Position numbers and translations under genes: made by a program. A model generated the notes under the pieces. That model saw only the letters and a program-made list of their open reading frames with translations. It had not been told where the DNA came from and did not search any database. 64,000 nt of DNA from Ensifer adhaerens. Its GTDB lineage: Bacteria > Pseudomonadota > Alphaproteobacteria > Rhizobiales > Rhizobiaceae. The stretch covers positions 718,795-782,794 of the forward strand of contig NZ_JABEKT010000001.1 of the NCBI RefSeq assembly GCF_013283195.1, given 5' to 3'. Positions 28,379-36,641 of the stretch are shown here, piece by piece. Every line of letters starts with the position of its first letter. Positions within the stretch are counted from its first letter, which is position 1.

Positions 28379-29107
28379 TCAAACACTTTCGCTGCGCGCT
28401 GCCTGCCCGCGGGACGCAAGGGCAAAGCGCGGTGCGCTTCGGCTGAGCTGCGCCGACGTCGGGCGAATGTGCCAGGTGGCGCCGATGGCCTCCTCGAGGG
28501 CCGCAACAAGCTCGGCCATATCCGCAGCCGCGGTTTCATGCAGCGCTTCTGCGACGATGAGGGCTGACGTCGTCTGCGGGCGGATCGCCGAATGGCCGCT
28601 TTGCCGGTTGGTCCACCGGCGCGCATGGGCGCATCCCGCCGCGTCGCGAAAGATCACTTCATCCGGTTCAGGGTGCTCCGTGTCGCCGGAGAAGGTGGCG
28701 TAGACCTCGTCCCCTTTCGCACGGGTCACTTCTAGATCGCCGTCGATGCGCGAAAGATCGAAGACGGCGATGGGAATGGCAAAGGCCAGCGACACGGCGT
28801 TGCAAAGGTCGATCAGCGGATGGATCGACGGCAGGTCGCCCTCTTTCCGGAACCGGCGCAGCAGGGCTTCCGATGCGCAGCGATACTGCGTCGGCTTCAA
28901 GTCCATTCTGGAAAACGTCCGGCGCCAGGCCTGAATTTCCAAGAGTTCGCCTTCCGCACGCGTTGCAAGGAAGGTCCTGGCGATCGCTTGAAACCGCGCA
29001 ACGGCGTCGGCGACCGAAACGTCGCTGCTGATACCTTCGACATGGAGCGCACCCGCCGCAAGCTCGGGAAAATCGCGCCAGATGCTGTCTGAATGCTGGA
29101 AATGCAT
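28379..29107 (-). CDS. B3/B4 domain protein (phenylalanyl-tRNA synthetase beta-like editing fold)
   Basis: 242-residue free-standing B3/B4 domain protein. Signatures are AWRRTFSRMDLKPTQYRCASEALLRRF and IHPLIDLCNAVSLAFAIPIAVFDL (each cited in part), and SGDTEHPEPDEVIFRD. Related free-standing domains are thought to bind or hydrolyse misacylated tRNA or nucleic-acid components; not established here. Followed 34 bases upstream by an EamA transporter gene on the same strand, a frequent pairing. Confidence 0.82.
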   Translation of the reverse strand: MHFQHSDSIWRDFPELAAGALHVEGISSDVSVADAVARFQAIARTFLATRAEGELLEIQAWRRTFSRMDLKPTQYRCASEALLRRFRKEGDLPSIHPLIDLCNAVSLAFAIPIAVFDLSRIDGDLEVTRAKGDEVYATFSGDTEHPEPDEVIFRDAAGCAHARRWTNRQSGHSAIRPQTTSALIVAEALHETAAADMAELVAALEEAIGATWHIRPTSAQLSRSAPRFALASRGQAARSESV

Positions 29108-29140
29108 GGAATGCCTCGAAAGAAGGGGATGAGAATGGCG

Positions 29141-30043
29141 TCAGATCTGGGCCTGACCGGCAGTCTTGGACCGGAGATGCGGCATGGCAAGGCTGAGGAC
29201 GGCGACAAGCACGCAGCCGATGCCGGCGAGCTGGTTGATACTGACGGGTTCGCCGAGAAGAACGAAGGCCAGCAAGACGGCGGAGACGGGCGCGAGAGCG
29301 GTAAAGACCGAGGCTTCCGTTCCGCTGACCCTGGCGGAACCCGCGTACCAAAGGATGAAGCCGGCGACCGTGGGTACCAGGGCATAATAAAGCACGGCCG
29401 CCAGAGATTGCTCCGCGACGCCCTGCATCGAAGGAACCTCGAAGAGAGCGGGGACGATCGCCACGGCAACGCCCATGCCGGCCATGATGGTTGAAAGGGC
29501 GAGAGGCGCGATCGGCGTTCGGATACGCTTGTTGATCAAGATGAACAGCCCTTCGCAAACCACCGCGCCAAAGACGAGCGTGATGCCGAGGGCAGAATGG
29601 GATGTGCCTTCGCCGGGCCGAAGCACGATCGTCAGAACGCCCGCTGCCGCCAATCCGATCGCGATCAGGGTCGACCGGCTGGGGCGTTCGCCGAGAAGCA
29701 GGATGGCGATGGCAGCGGAGACGACCGGAAGCGTGCCGATGACGACGCCGGCATCCGTCGCCGAACTGTAGCGCAATCCGGCAATCAGAAGCGTCGTATA
29801 GCCGACGCTGCCGGCGCCTGCCTGCAGGAAGAGGATCAACCACTCGCGCCGTTCAAGCCTTGGCCAGGGCGTCCGTGTCAGGCGCATCAGGGCGAGGAAC
29901 AGCGGAAAGGCGACAGCAAAGCGTAAGGCCGTGGCAACAAAGGGCGGCAGGCCGGAAGCGATCAGCTTGCTGGCGATCACTGTGCTGCCGACCATGATCA
30001 TCGCCAGCGAAAGATAGAGATATCCTTGAAATTTTTCCGACAT
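29141..30043 (-). CDS. EamA/DMT family transporter
   Basis: 300-residue exporter with ten membrane helices in two EamA repeats (first starting YLYLSLAMIMVGSTVIAS, second starting LGITLVFGAVVCEGLFIL). A PVSAVLLAFVLLGEP motif in the last third is typical. Start at 30041-30043 has AGGAG 8 bases upstream. Probably cotranscribed with the B3/B4 gene that follows 34 bases later; an AraC-type regulator lies just upstream. Confidence 0.88.
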   Translation of the reverse strand: MSEKFQGYLYLSLAMIMVGSTVIASKLIASGLPPFVATALRFAVAFPLFLALMRLTRTPWPRLERREWLILFLQAGAGSVGYTTLLIAGLRYSSATDAGVVIGTLPVVSAAIAILLLGERPSRSTLIAIGLAAAGVLTIVLRPGEGTSHSALGITLVFGAVVCEGLFILINKRIRTPIAPLALSTIMAGMGVAVAIVPALFEVPSMQGVAEQSLAAVLYYALVPTVAGFILWYAGSARVSGTEASVFTALAPVSAVLLAFVLLGEPVSINQLAGIGCVLVAVLSLAMPHLRSKTAGQAQI

Positions 30044-30195
30044 GCGGCCACTCCTGCGTTGGTGCGCAAGAGACCTCATCCAGGTCTTTCGGTCTTGAAC
30101 GGAATTGCAGGCGGCGATGCCGTTTGTGCGGAAATGTTCGGCGGGCCTGCATCAATGACCCGCACGAAAACGAGAGTTCAAGGCACGGCCTTGGC

Positions 30196-31008
30196 TCAGT
30201 GGAAGGAACCGGCGTAGGCGCCGGGCGAGATGCCGTATTTGCGCACGAAGATCCGCGTCATGTGGCTCTGGTCGGCAAAGCCGCCTTCCGCCGCGGCCTC
30301 GGCCAGCGGCATGCCGCTGGCGATCAGCCGCCGCGTCAGATCGATCCGGCGCTGCACGAGATAGGCATGCGGCGTCAACCCGAAGCTTTTCGAAAATCCG
30401 CGCACCACCTGAAACCGGCTGAGGCCCGCTGCCTGTGCAAGATCGGTCAGGGTGACGGGGACGGCCGGATCTTCGTCGATCAGGCTCTGCGCCCTGGCGA
30501 CCGCCGACGGCACGTGCCCGCCATGGCATTGCCCGTCCCGCTCGTGCATTACGTCGGCCAGCAGCAAAAGCGTGCACTCCTCGTCGAGCATCTCGCCTCG
30601 ATCGCCACCGGGCGCGGTGATCGCGCTGAAGAGGGTCTGAAAGTGTCTCGACGTCCGCACATCATGGAAGGCGGGGGCGGTGAACTCCGCAATCCGCGTC
30701 CGGCCCTGGCTGATGTCCTCCATGGCGTTGCCGATCACGGCAGGGTCGAAATAGAGCATCCGCCACGACCGACCGGCATCGCCGATCGGCATGCCGTCAT
30801 GGACCTCGCCGGGGTTGACCGTGATCATGTCGCCCGCACCCGCTTCGACCACGCCGCGGCCGCTCAGCGATTTCTGAGCGCCCTGGTGGATGAGGCCGAT
30901 GCCGAATTGCTCATGGGTGTGGCGTGCAAACACGTGCCCCGACGAGGCAGCGACGGCCTCGACGCCGGCAATGCGGCAACGGAGTATCGTGAACTTGCCC
31001 TTTGTCAT
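30196..31008 (-). CDS. AraC family transcriptional regulator
   Basis: 270 residues: an N-terminal cupin sensing domain (HVFARHTHEQFGIGLIHQG, GDMITVNPGEVHDG) and a C-terminal double helix-turn-helix (LTDLAQAAGLSRFQVVRGFSKSFGLTPHAYL, of which the first part is the recognition helix region, then GGFADQSHMTRIFVRKYGISPG). The ATG at 31006-31008 has AGG at 7 bases and is preferred to the GTG two codons upstream. Located just before the EamA gene on the same strand, so likely its regulator. Confidence 0.88.
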   Translation of the reverse strand: MTKGKFTILRCRIAGVEAVAASSGHVFARHTHEQFGIGLIHQGAQKSLSGRGVVEAGAGDMITVNPGEVHDGMPIGDAGRSWRMLYFDPAVIGNAMEDISQGRTRIAEFTAPAFHDVRTSRHFQTLFSAITAPGGDRGEMLDEECTLLLLADVMHERDGQCHGGHVPSAVARAQSLIDEDPAVPVTLTDLAQAAGLSRFQVVRGFSKSFGLTPHAYLVQRRIDLTRRLIASGMPLAEAAAEGGFADQSHMTRIFVRKYGISPGAYAGSFH

Positions 31009-31238
31009 CGCCACGCCTGTTCGGGCACCGACGGCCCGTCGGATGTATCTGTCTTTCTCTTACAACGGCCGCGGCTTTCCGGCCATGGGGATCGGCCAAA
31101 ACTGCCGGCCGGATCTGCCGGGCGGCGCGACGAAAGGCACCGGCCGGGGCTGATGCTTTCGCCCTTGCGGCGTTGCAATCGGCGTCCGCATGGGTAAATT
31201 CCGCCGTCGAAAGACGATGACGACCGGAGAATTGCCGA

Positions 31239-31940
31239 ATGCTGGACCTGCGCCTTCACTTCCTCGAAGCCGATGGATCCCTTGCACCCTGGCGCGAGAC
31301 GATTCTCAACGACGTGCGGACGACGGCTGAGCGTGTCGGCGGCAGCGTTTCAGCATCCGACAGGTCCGCACCCGTCGATGTCCTCGTCGAGCGCCGGCCG
31401 GGGGAAACGATTCCGGAGCTTGGTTTGTCGGGCGCCTGCTACCGCCGTGGGCTCGTCACGGTCACGCTGGATCCGGATAACCCCAACTTCGAGACCAACC
31501 TCGTAAGAGGCGAATTCCGAAAGACACTTACACACGAACTTCACCATTCCTTCCGCCACGCGACTTGCGGCTATGGTCTCAGGCTGGGAGAGGTGCTCGT
31601 CACCGAAGGCCTGGCCGACGCCTTCGACGCGGAAATCAACGGTGGCGACGGCAATCCGTGGAACCACGCTATTCCCGCGCAAGACTGGTTGGGGCTTATC
31701 GAGCGGGCCGAACTGGAGCTGTGGGCTGACGGCTACAACCACAGCGCCTGGTTCTTCGGCTGGAGCGGACAAGGTAGCCCGCTGCCGCGCTGGGCCGGCT
31801 ACTCGATCGGCTACCATCTCGTGAAGACCTACCTGGCCGCCAATCCGGACGCCCGTCCGTCGCGGATGACGGCGACCCCGGCGCCCGAGGTGATCGGCCG
31901 GGCGTGGGCGCATCTGAAGGCCAGGATAGCGATCGCCTGA
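31239..31940 (+). CDS. DUF2268-type putative zinc-dependent metalloprotease
   Basis: 233 residues with no signal peptide. The zinc-binding gluzincin-like motif is HELHHSFRH near residues 98-106, followed by the downstream acidic EGLADAFDAE that would supply the third ligand. GYSIGYHLVKTYLA near the C-terminus is typical of DUF2268 proteins, in which this arrangement predicts peptidase activity. Substrate unknown. Divergent from the AraC gene over a 230-base gap. Confidence 0.75.
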   Translation: MLDLRLHFLEADGSLAPWRETILNDVRTTAERVGGSVSASDRSAPVDVLVERRPGETIPELGLSGACYRRGLVTVTLDPDNPNFETNLVRGEFRKTLTHELHHSFRHATCGYGLRLGEVLVTEGLADAFDAEINGGDGNPWNHAIPAQDWLGLIERAELELWADGYNHSAWFFGWSGQGSPLPRWAGYSIGYHLVKTYLAANPDARPSRMTATPAPEVIGRAWAHLKARIAIA

Positions 31941-31946
31941 CGTCGA

Positions 31947-32351
31947 TCAGTCCCGGTCGTGACCGGGCAACGTGCCGACGCTGTGGATCCAGGGCAGGGC
32001 GGAAGAACGCCAGATCTGTGATTTGGGAGCAAGGTCGCGGCGCTGATTGATCGTGCCGAGGCGAATGCCGACCTCTTCGGCGTCCTCATCCGTGCCGGTG
32101 GTGTAGACCGGCGAACCGCAGTTCGGGCAGAAGAACTGCAGGCGCTTGCGGCCGTTTTCCGCGGTCTTGACGTAAAGCTTCGGCTCGCCACCGGTGAGCC
32201 GGAAATTTTCGCGCGCTGTCCCCGCACTCACGCGGTAGGCCGTTCCCGTCAGCTGCTGGCAATCGGTGCAGTGGCAGATCGCGACATCGTCCGGATCGAT
32301 GTCCGCCTCATAGGTCACGAAGCCGCAATGGCATTGTCCGTCGATCCGCAT
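31947..32351 (-). CDS. GFA family protein (glutathione-dependent formaldehyde-activating enzyme-like)
   Basis: 134-residue zinc protein with the cysteine sets GQCHCGFVTYEA, CHCTDCQQLTG and FCPNCGSPVYTTG expected of the GFA fold. Family members have been linked to S-hydroxymethyl-glutathione formation, but most are uncharacterised. Start at 32349-32351 has GGAGG about 8 bases upstream. Ends 6 bases after the convergent zinc-protease gene. Confidence 0.88.
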   Translation of the reverse strand: MRIDGQCHCGFVTYEADIDPDDVAICHCTDCQQLTGTAYRVSAGTARENFRLTGGEPKLYVKTAENGRKRLQFFCPNCGSPVYTTGTDEDAEEVGIRLGTINQRRDLAPKSQIWRSSALPWIHSVGTLPGHDRD

Positions 32352-32431
32352 GGCACAGCCTCCCTGAAAGGCCATAACCTAGGACGGAGACGCGCGTCCG
32401 TCCATCGTGCTTGCGCCGGAGGCGATCGGCC

Positions 32432-32703
32432 TAGAGCGCTTCATCTTTAAACGGAAGCATTCTGCCGGAAGGAATTTCGGCCAGAACCAAGTCGGCTGGC
32501 GAAGAGCGCAGCAGAAGCTGCGGTCGAGACGGACGCCGCCGGTAATGGCCGAAATTCATCCGGCCCTTCGGGTTGGCTGAAAACGGCCGTCCACTGTGTC
32601 GGATGGCTTGACCGATGGGTCCGCATCGCTCTGCGCCATCCTTCGTGTGGAACGGCCGTTTTGAGCCAACAGAATCGCTTCCGTTTAAAGATGAAACGCT
32701 CTA
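32432..32703. repeat. 272-bp nested palindromic (MITE-like) element abutting iolB
   Basis: Terminal inverted repeats of 33-34 bases (32432-32464 and 32670-32703, starting TAGAGCG and differing by one substitution and one indel) enclose two further hairpins: 32465-32488 with 32541-32563, and 32572-32607 with 32635-32670 (about 28 of 36 paired). The left inner arm abuts the left outer arm and the right inner hairpin ends on the right outer arm, giving a junction-shaped fold. The right end contains the TAG stop of iolB. It encodes no transposase; the open frames crossing it look spurious. Confidence 0.85.
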
Positions 32704-33501
32704 AACGCCGGTAAACAGCCACTCGTGTTCGCGGGCGTTGTGGAATTTCCACACCCGCTTCGGCCCGGCCATGACGTTGAGATAGTAGACGTCGTAACCG
32801 TGTACGGCGGCAACCGGGTGATATCCCCTCGGTACCAGCGTCACGTCGCCGTCTTCCACGGCCATGGTCTCGTCCAGCGAGCGGTCGTCGGTATAGACGC
32901 GCTGCATGGCAAAACCCTGCGGCGGGTTCAGGCGGTGGTAATAGGTCTCTTCCAGATAGCTCTCGGCCGGCAGATCGTCCTGATCGTGCTTGTGCGGCGG
33001 GTAGGAAGAGGTGTGTCCGCCCGGCGTGATCACTTCGACCACCAACAGCGACTGGGCGGAGCTGTCGTCCTCGGGCATGATGTTGGTGACATAGCGGGTG
33101 TTGGTGCCCTTGCCGCGCGTCATCTGCGGGTGCGTGCCCGGCTTGATCACCTTGGCCTTGAAACCGTCGCCGCCGGGGGCCGAGCAGATCGCGAGATCGA
33201 GATCGGTCGTCGCCGCCACCTGCCAGCGGCTGCCCTTCGGCACGTAGACGGCATAGGGCTGTCCCTCGAAGGGTGTCATGCGCTCGCCAAGCTCGCCGAA
33301 GTCCTCGCCATCGACCGAAATCTTCGCCTTGCCGGTGACCAGCACGAGGCAGATCTCCTTGTCGCCGGCCTCGCCGTCAGCCGTCTCGCTCGGCTTCAGC
33401 CGGTTGAGCGCGAAGCCGACATAGGTCCAGCCGGCGCTTTCCGGCGTGACGTTCTGCATCAGGCCGGAGTTGGCCTTCGGTTTGACGAGCAGCTTGGACA
33501 T
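32701..33501 (-). CDS. iolB: 5-deoxy-glucuronate isomerase
   Basis: Cupin-fold isomerase of myo-inositol catabolism, converting 5-deoxy-D-glucuronate to 5-dehydro-2-deoxy-D-gluconate. 266 residues, opening MSKLLVKPKANSGLMQNVTP and containing VEVITPGGHTSSYPPHKHDQDDLP with the metal-ligand histidines, then VTLVPRGYHPVAAVHGYDVYYLNVMAG (cited in part). AGGAG precedes the ATG. Last gene of iolCDEB; its stop codon lies in the end of the palindromic element. Confidence 0.95.
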   Translation of the reverse strand: MSKLLVKPKANSGLMQNVTPESAGWTYVGFALNRLKPSETADGEAGDKEICLVLVTGKAKISVDGEDFGELGERMTPFEGQPYAVYVPKGSRWQVAATTDLDLAICSAPGGDGFKAKVIKPGTHPQMTRGKGTNTRYVTNIMPEDDSSAQSLLVVEVITPGGHTSSYPPHKHDQDDLPAESYLEETYYHRLNPPQGFAMQRVYTDDRSLDETMAVEDGDVTLVPRGYHPVAAVHGYDVYYLNVMAGPKRVWKFHNAREHEWLFTGV

Positions 33502-33549
33502 GTGACGGTCTCCTGATTCATTTTATCGAGCGCGCCGAGTCTTTGGCTT

Positions 33550-33700
33550 GCCCCTCACCCTAACCCTCTCCCCGCAGGCGGGGAGAGGGGACTTTCGCGC
33601 TTACCGTTTCTCTTCTCCCATATCGCGGGAAACCTGGACGGTGCGGCATACCCCTTCTCCCCACGAGCGGGGAGAAGGTGGCGGCAGCCGGATGAGGGGC
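33550..33700. repeat. RIME-like palindromic intergenic element inside the iol operon
   Basis: Bounded by GCCCCTCA and TGAGGGGC, with two strong hairpins: CCCTCTCCCCGC with GCGGGGAGAGGG (33564-33589), and CCTTCTCCCC with GGGGAGAAGG (33653-33678). It fills the gap between iolE and iolB and ends 2 bases before the iolE stop. A second copy, inverted, lies at 41944-42120. Resembles the Rhizobium-specific intergenic mosaic elements. Confidence 0.85.
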
Positions 33701-33702
33701 GG

Positions 33703-34605
33703 CTACGCCCGGTCCAAGCCCGCTTCCTTGGCAAACGCCTTCAGCGACTTCAGCCCCAGCGACTGATACTCGAAGGGGTTGCGCACGGCCGAGTCCTGTT
33801 CGGCCTCGATCACCAGCCAGCCATCGTAATTGTGCTCGGCGGCGATTTTCAGGACGGGCAGGAAATCGACGCCGCCTTCGCTGTCGCCGGGAACGGTGAA
33901 GACACCGCGGCGCACACCCTCGAGGAAGGAGAGGCCTTCGCCTTCGACGATCTTGCGCACGGCGGTGCGGACGTTCTTGCAATGGATGTGACGGACGCGG
34001 TGCATGTACTTCTTCGCGACCTCGGCCGGGTCGGAGCCGCCGAACCAGGCGTGACCGGTGTCGAGCAGGAGCTTGGTCGCCGGACCGGTGTTCTGCATCA
34101 GGAGGTCGATTTCCTCGCCGGTCTGGACGATCGTGCCCATGTGGTGGTGATAGACGAGATCGATGCCCTGGTCGGCGCAATATTGCGCGATCGCCTCAAG
34201 GTCGGCGCCGAACTTCTTCCACTGGTCCGCCGGCAGCACCGGCTTGTCGTTGGCCACCGATTTGCTGTCGTCGCCATGGATGGCGTTCGAGGTCTCGCAG
34301 ACGATCGCTACCTTGCAGCCGTTGTGCTTCAACAGGTCGAGATGCGGCTGGATCGCCTTCTTCTCCGTTTCGACGTCGTGGGTGAGCAGGTTGGTCGAGT
34401 GCCAGCCGGAAACGAAGACCAGGTCGTAGGAGGCAAGTTTCGCCTTCAGCGCTTCCGGGTCGGAAGGCATCTTGTGGCCCTTCTCGATGCCGTCGAAGCC
34501 GATCTTCTGGCAATCGGACAGGCAATCCTCGAGCGTCAGATGCGCGCCGATCGAATGGTCGTCGTCGTTGCTCCAGGCGATCGGGTTGGTTCCGTAGCGG
34601 ATCAT
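33703..34605 (-). CDS. iolE: myo-inosose-2 dehydratase
   Basis: TIM-barrel metal enzyme (xylose-isomerase-like) that dehydrates scyllo-inosose to the trihydroxycyclohexane dione. 300 residues opening [16 protein letters not shown], as in the IolE family. Metal-site segments are [29 protein letters not shown] and RHIHCKN with acidic and histidine ligands. Third gene of iolCDEB; 93 bases separate it from iolD. The ribosome site is weak. Confidence 0.94.
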   Translation of the reverse strand: MIRYGTNPIAWSNDDDHSIGAHLTLEDCLSDCQKIGFDGIEKGHKMPSDPEALKAKLASYDLVFVSGWHSTNLLTHDVETEKKAIQPHLDLLKHNGCKVAIVCETSNAIHGDDSKSVANDKPVLPADQWKKFGADLEAIAQYCADQGIDLVYHHHMGTIVQTGEEIDLLMQNTGPATKLLLDTGHAWFGGSDPAEVAKKYMHRVRHIHCKNVRTAVRKIVEGEGLSFLEGVRRGVFTVPGDSEGGVDFLPVLKIAAEHNYDGWLVIEAEQDSAVRNPFEYQSLGLKSLKAFAKEAGLDRA

Positions 34606-34698
34606 GTTTCTTCACTTTCTGATGCCATCCGCAACCATGCGGACAATGGACGTGGAAAAGCGCCTGCGATGGGGTCGCAGGCGCCGGATTGTTTGTTC

Positions 34699-36552
34699 TC
34701 AGCCGAAGCGTTGCGACGCGAGCGCCTTCTCGTAACCCTTGCGGGCCTCGTTGACCTGGGCGCGGTCCGAAACCTCGGGGACCGCGACATCCCACCAGTG
34801 GCCGCCTTCGTCGGTGGTAACAAGCGGGTCGGTGTCGATGACGATGACGGTGGTGCGGGCTTCGCCGGCCGTTTCCTTCAGAGCCGATTCCAGCTCCGAG
34901 ATCGAGCCGACCTTGCGCGTCAGCGCACCCATCGCGCCGGCATGGGCGGCGAAATCGATCTGCGGCAGTTCGACATGGTGCGTATCGGCGAGCAGGTTGT
35001 TGAAGTTGGCGCCGCCGGTTGCCATCTGCAGCCGGTTGATGCAGCCGTAGCCGGCATTATCGAGCAGCACGATGGTGATCTTGGCGCCGAGCATGATCGA
35101 CGAGGCGATCTCGGAGTTCAGCATCATGTAGCTGCCGTCACCGACCATGACGATGACGTCGCTATCCGGCCGGGCGAGCTTGGCGCCGAGGCCGCCGGCG
35201 ACTTCATAACCCATGGTCGAGAAGCCGTATTCCATGTGGTAACCCCCAGGCGTTTCCGCCTGCCAGAGCTTGTGCAGCTCGCCGGGCAGACCGCCCGCCG
35301 CGCAGACAAGCACAGTGTCCGCTCCACCGCGGGCGCGCTGGACGGCGCCGATCACCTGTGCATCCGACGGCAGCGTCGCATTGGTGGTCGCCGTCGCCTT
35401 GTCGGCGGCTTTCAGCCACTCGGTCTTTCCGGCCCTGGCCTTGTCGGTCCAGGCGGCGTCGACCTTGTGGTTGCCGAGCCCGGCGGAAATTCGCTCGAGG
35501 CCGATGCGTGCGTCAGCCACCAGCGGCAGCCCCTCATGCTTGGCGGCATCGAACGGCTGGACATTGAGGCCGACAATCTTCAGGCCCTCGTTCTTGAACA
35601 GCGCCCAGGAACCGGTGGTGAAATCCTGCAGCCGTGAGCCGACGGCGAGCACGACGTCGGCAGCCTCCGCCAGCTGGTTGGAGGCCGACGTGCCGGTCAC
35701 GCCGACGGAGCCCATGTTGAGCGGGTGGCTGTGCGGCAGAGAGGACTTGCCGGCCTGGGTCTCGACGACGGGAATGCCGTGCTTTTCCGCAAAAGCGGCC
35801 AGCGCCTTGCTGGCTTCCGAATAGAGCACGCCGCCGCCGGCGATGATCACCGGGTGTTTCGCCGCCTTCAGCGCCGCAATCGCCGCTGCCAGTTCGTCGG
35901 CATCGGGCTCGATGCGGCGGGAAGACCAGACCTTCTCGTCGAAGAAGGCTTCCGGATAGTCATAGGCTTCCGCCTGCACGTCCTGGCAGAGCGAAAGCGT
36001 GACCGGCCCGCAATCGGCCGGGTCCGTCAGCACCTGCATGGCGCGGCGCAACGCCGGGATGATCTGCTCGGGCCGGGTGATGCGGTCGAAATAGCGCGAG
36101 ACCGGACGGAAGCAGTCATTGGCCGAGATCGTGCCGTCGGCAAAACCTTCCACCTGCTGCAACACCGGATCGGGCCGGCGATTGGCGAAGACATCGCCGG
36201 GCAGGAACAGGACCGGCAGGCGGTTGACATGGGCAAGCGCCGCCGAGGTCACCATGTTGAGCGCGCCGGGGCCGATCGAGGTGGTGCAGGCCATGAAGCG
36301 GCGACGGAAGCTCGCCTTGGCAAAGGCGATCGCCGCATTGGCCATGCCCTGTTCGTTCTGGGCGCGGTAGGTCGGCAGCGTGTCCTTGATGCCGTGCAAC
36401 GCCTCGCCGACGCCGGCGACATTGCCGTGGCCGAAGATGGCGAAGACGCCGCCGAAGATCGGCACCTTGTTGCCGTCGATGACGGTCATCTGGCGGGTCA
36501 GGAACCGCGCCACGGCCTGTGCCATGGTCAGGCGCACGGTCTTCTGGCTCAT
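34699..36552 (-). CDS. iolD: 3D-(3,5/4)-trihydroxycyclohexane-1,2-dione acylhydrolase
   Basis: Thiamine-diphosphate enzyme that opens the inositol ring to 5-deoxy-glucuronate. 617 residues with the three-domain ThDP layout: N-terminal Pyr domain (GVFAIFGHGNVAGVGEAL, and the Glu of this region), central domain (PVIIAGGGVLYSEAS) and C-terminal PP domain with the ThDP motif MVGDGSYMMLNSEIASSI and downstream Asn (LLDNAGYG). Start has GAGGAGG 9 bases upstream. Second gene of the iolCDEB operon. Confidence 0.95.
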   Translation of the reverse strand: MSQKTVRLTMAQAVARFLTRQMTVIDGNKVPIFGGVFAIFGHGNVAGVGEALHGIKDTLPTYRAQNEQGMANAAIAFAKASFRRRFMACTTSIGPGALNMVTSAALAHVNRLPVLFLPGDVFANRRPDPVLQQVEGFADGTISANDCFRPVSRYFDRITRPEQIIPALRRAMQVLTDPADCGPVTLSLCQDVQAEAYDYPEAFFDEKVWSSRRIEPDADELAAAIAALKAAKHPVIIAGGGVLYSEASKALAAFAEKHGIPVVETQAGKSSLPHSHPLNMGSVGVTGTSASNQLAEAADVVLAVGSRLQDFTTGSWALFKNEGLKIVGLNVQPFDAAKHEGLPLVADARIGLERISAGLGNHKVDAAWTDKARAGKTEWLKAADKATATTNATLPSDAQVIGAVQRARGGADTVLVCAAGGLPGELHKLWQAETPGGYHMEYGFSTMGYEVAGGLGAKLARPDSDVIVMVGDGSYMMLNSEIASSIMLGAKITIVLLDNAGYGCINRLQMATGGANFNNLLADTHHVELPQIDFAAHAGAMGALTRKVGSISELESALKETAGEARTTVIVIDTDPLVTTDEGGHWWDVAVPEVSDRAQVNEARKGYEKALASQRFG

Positions 36553-36641
36553 ACTCTGTTTCCTCCTCGTGGCGAAATCATCCCGTTTCGCCCACTGTAT
36601 CGTTGCCTGGACTGGGGCCGGTACGAGAACCAGCCCCGATC

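Noticed and set aside
32447-32752. 101-codon frame across the palindromic element
   Set aside because: Its sequence is generated by the inverted repeats and overlaps iolB in another frame; no ribosome site.
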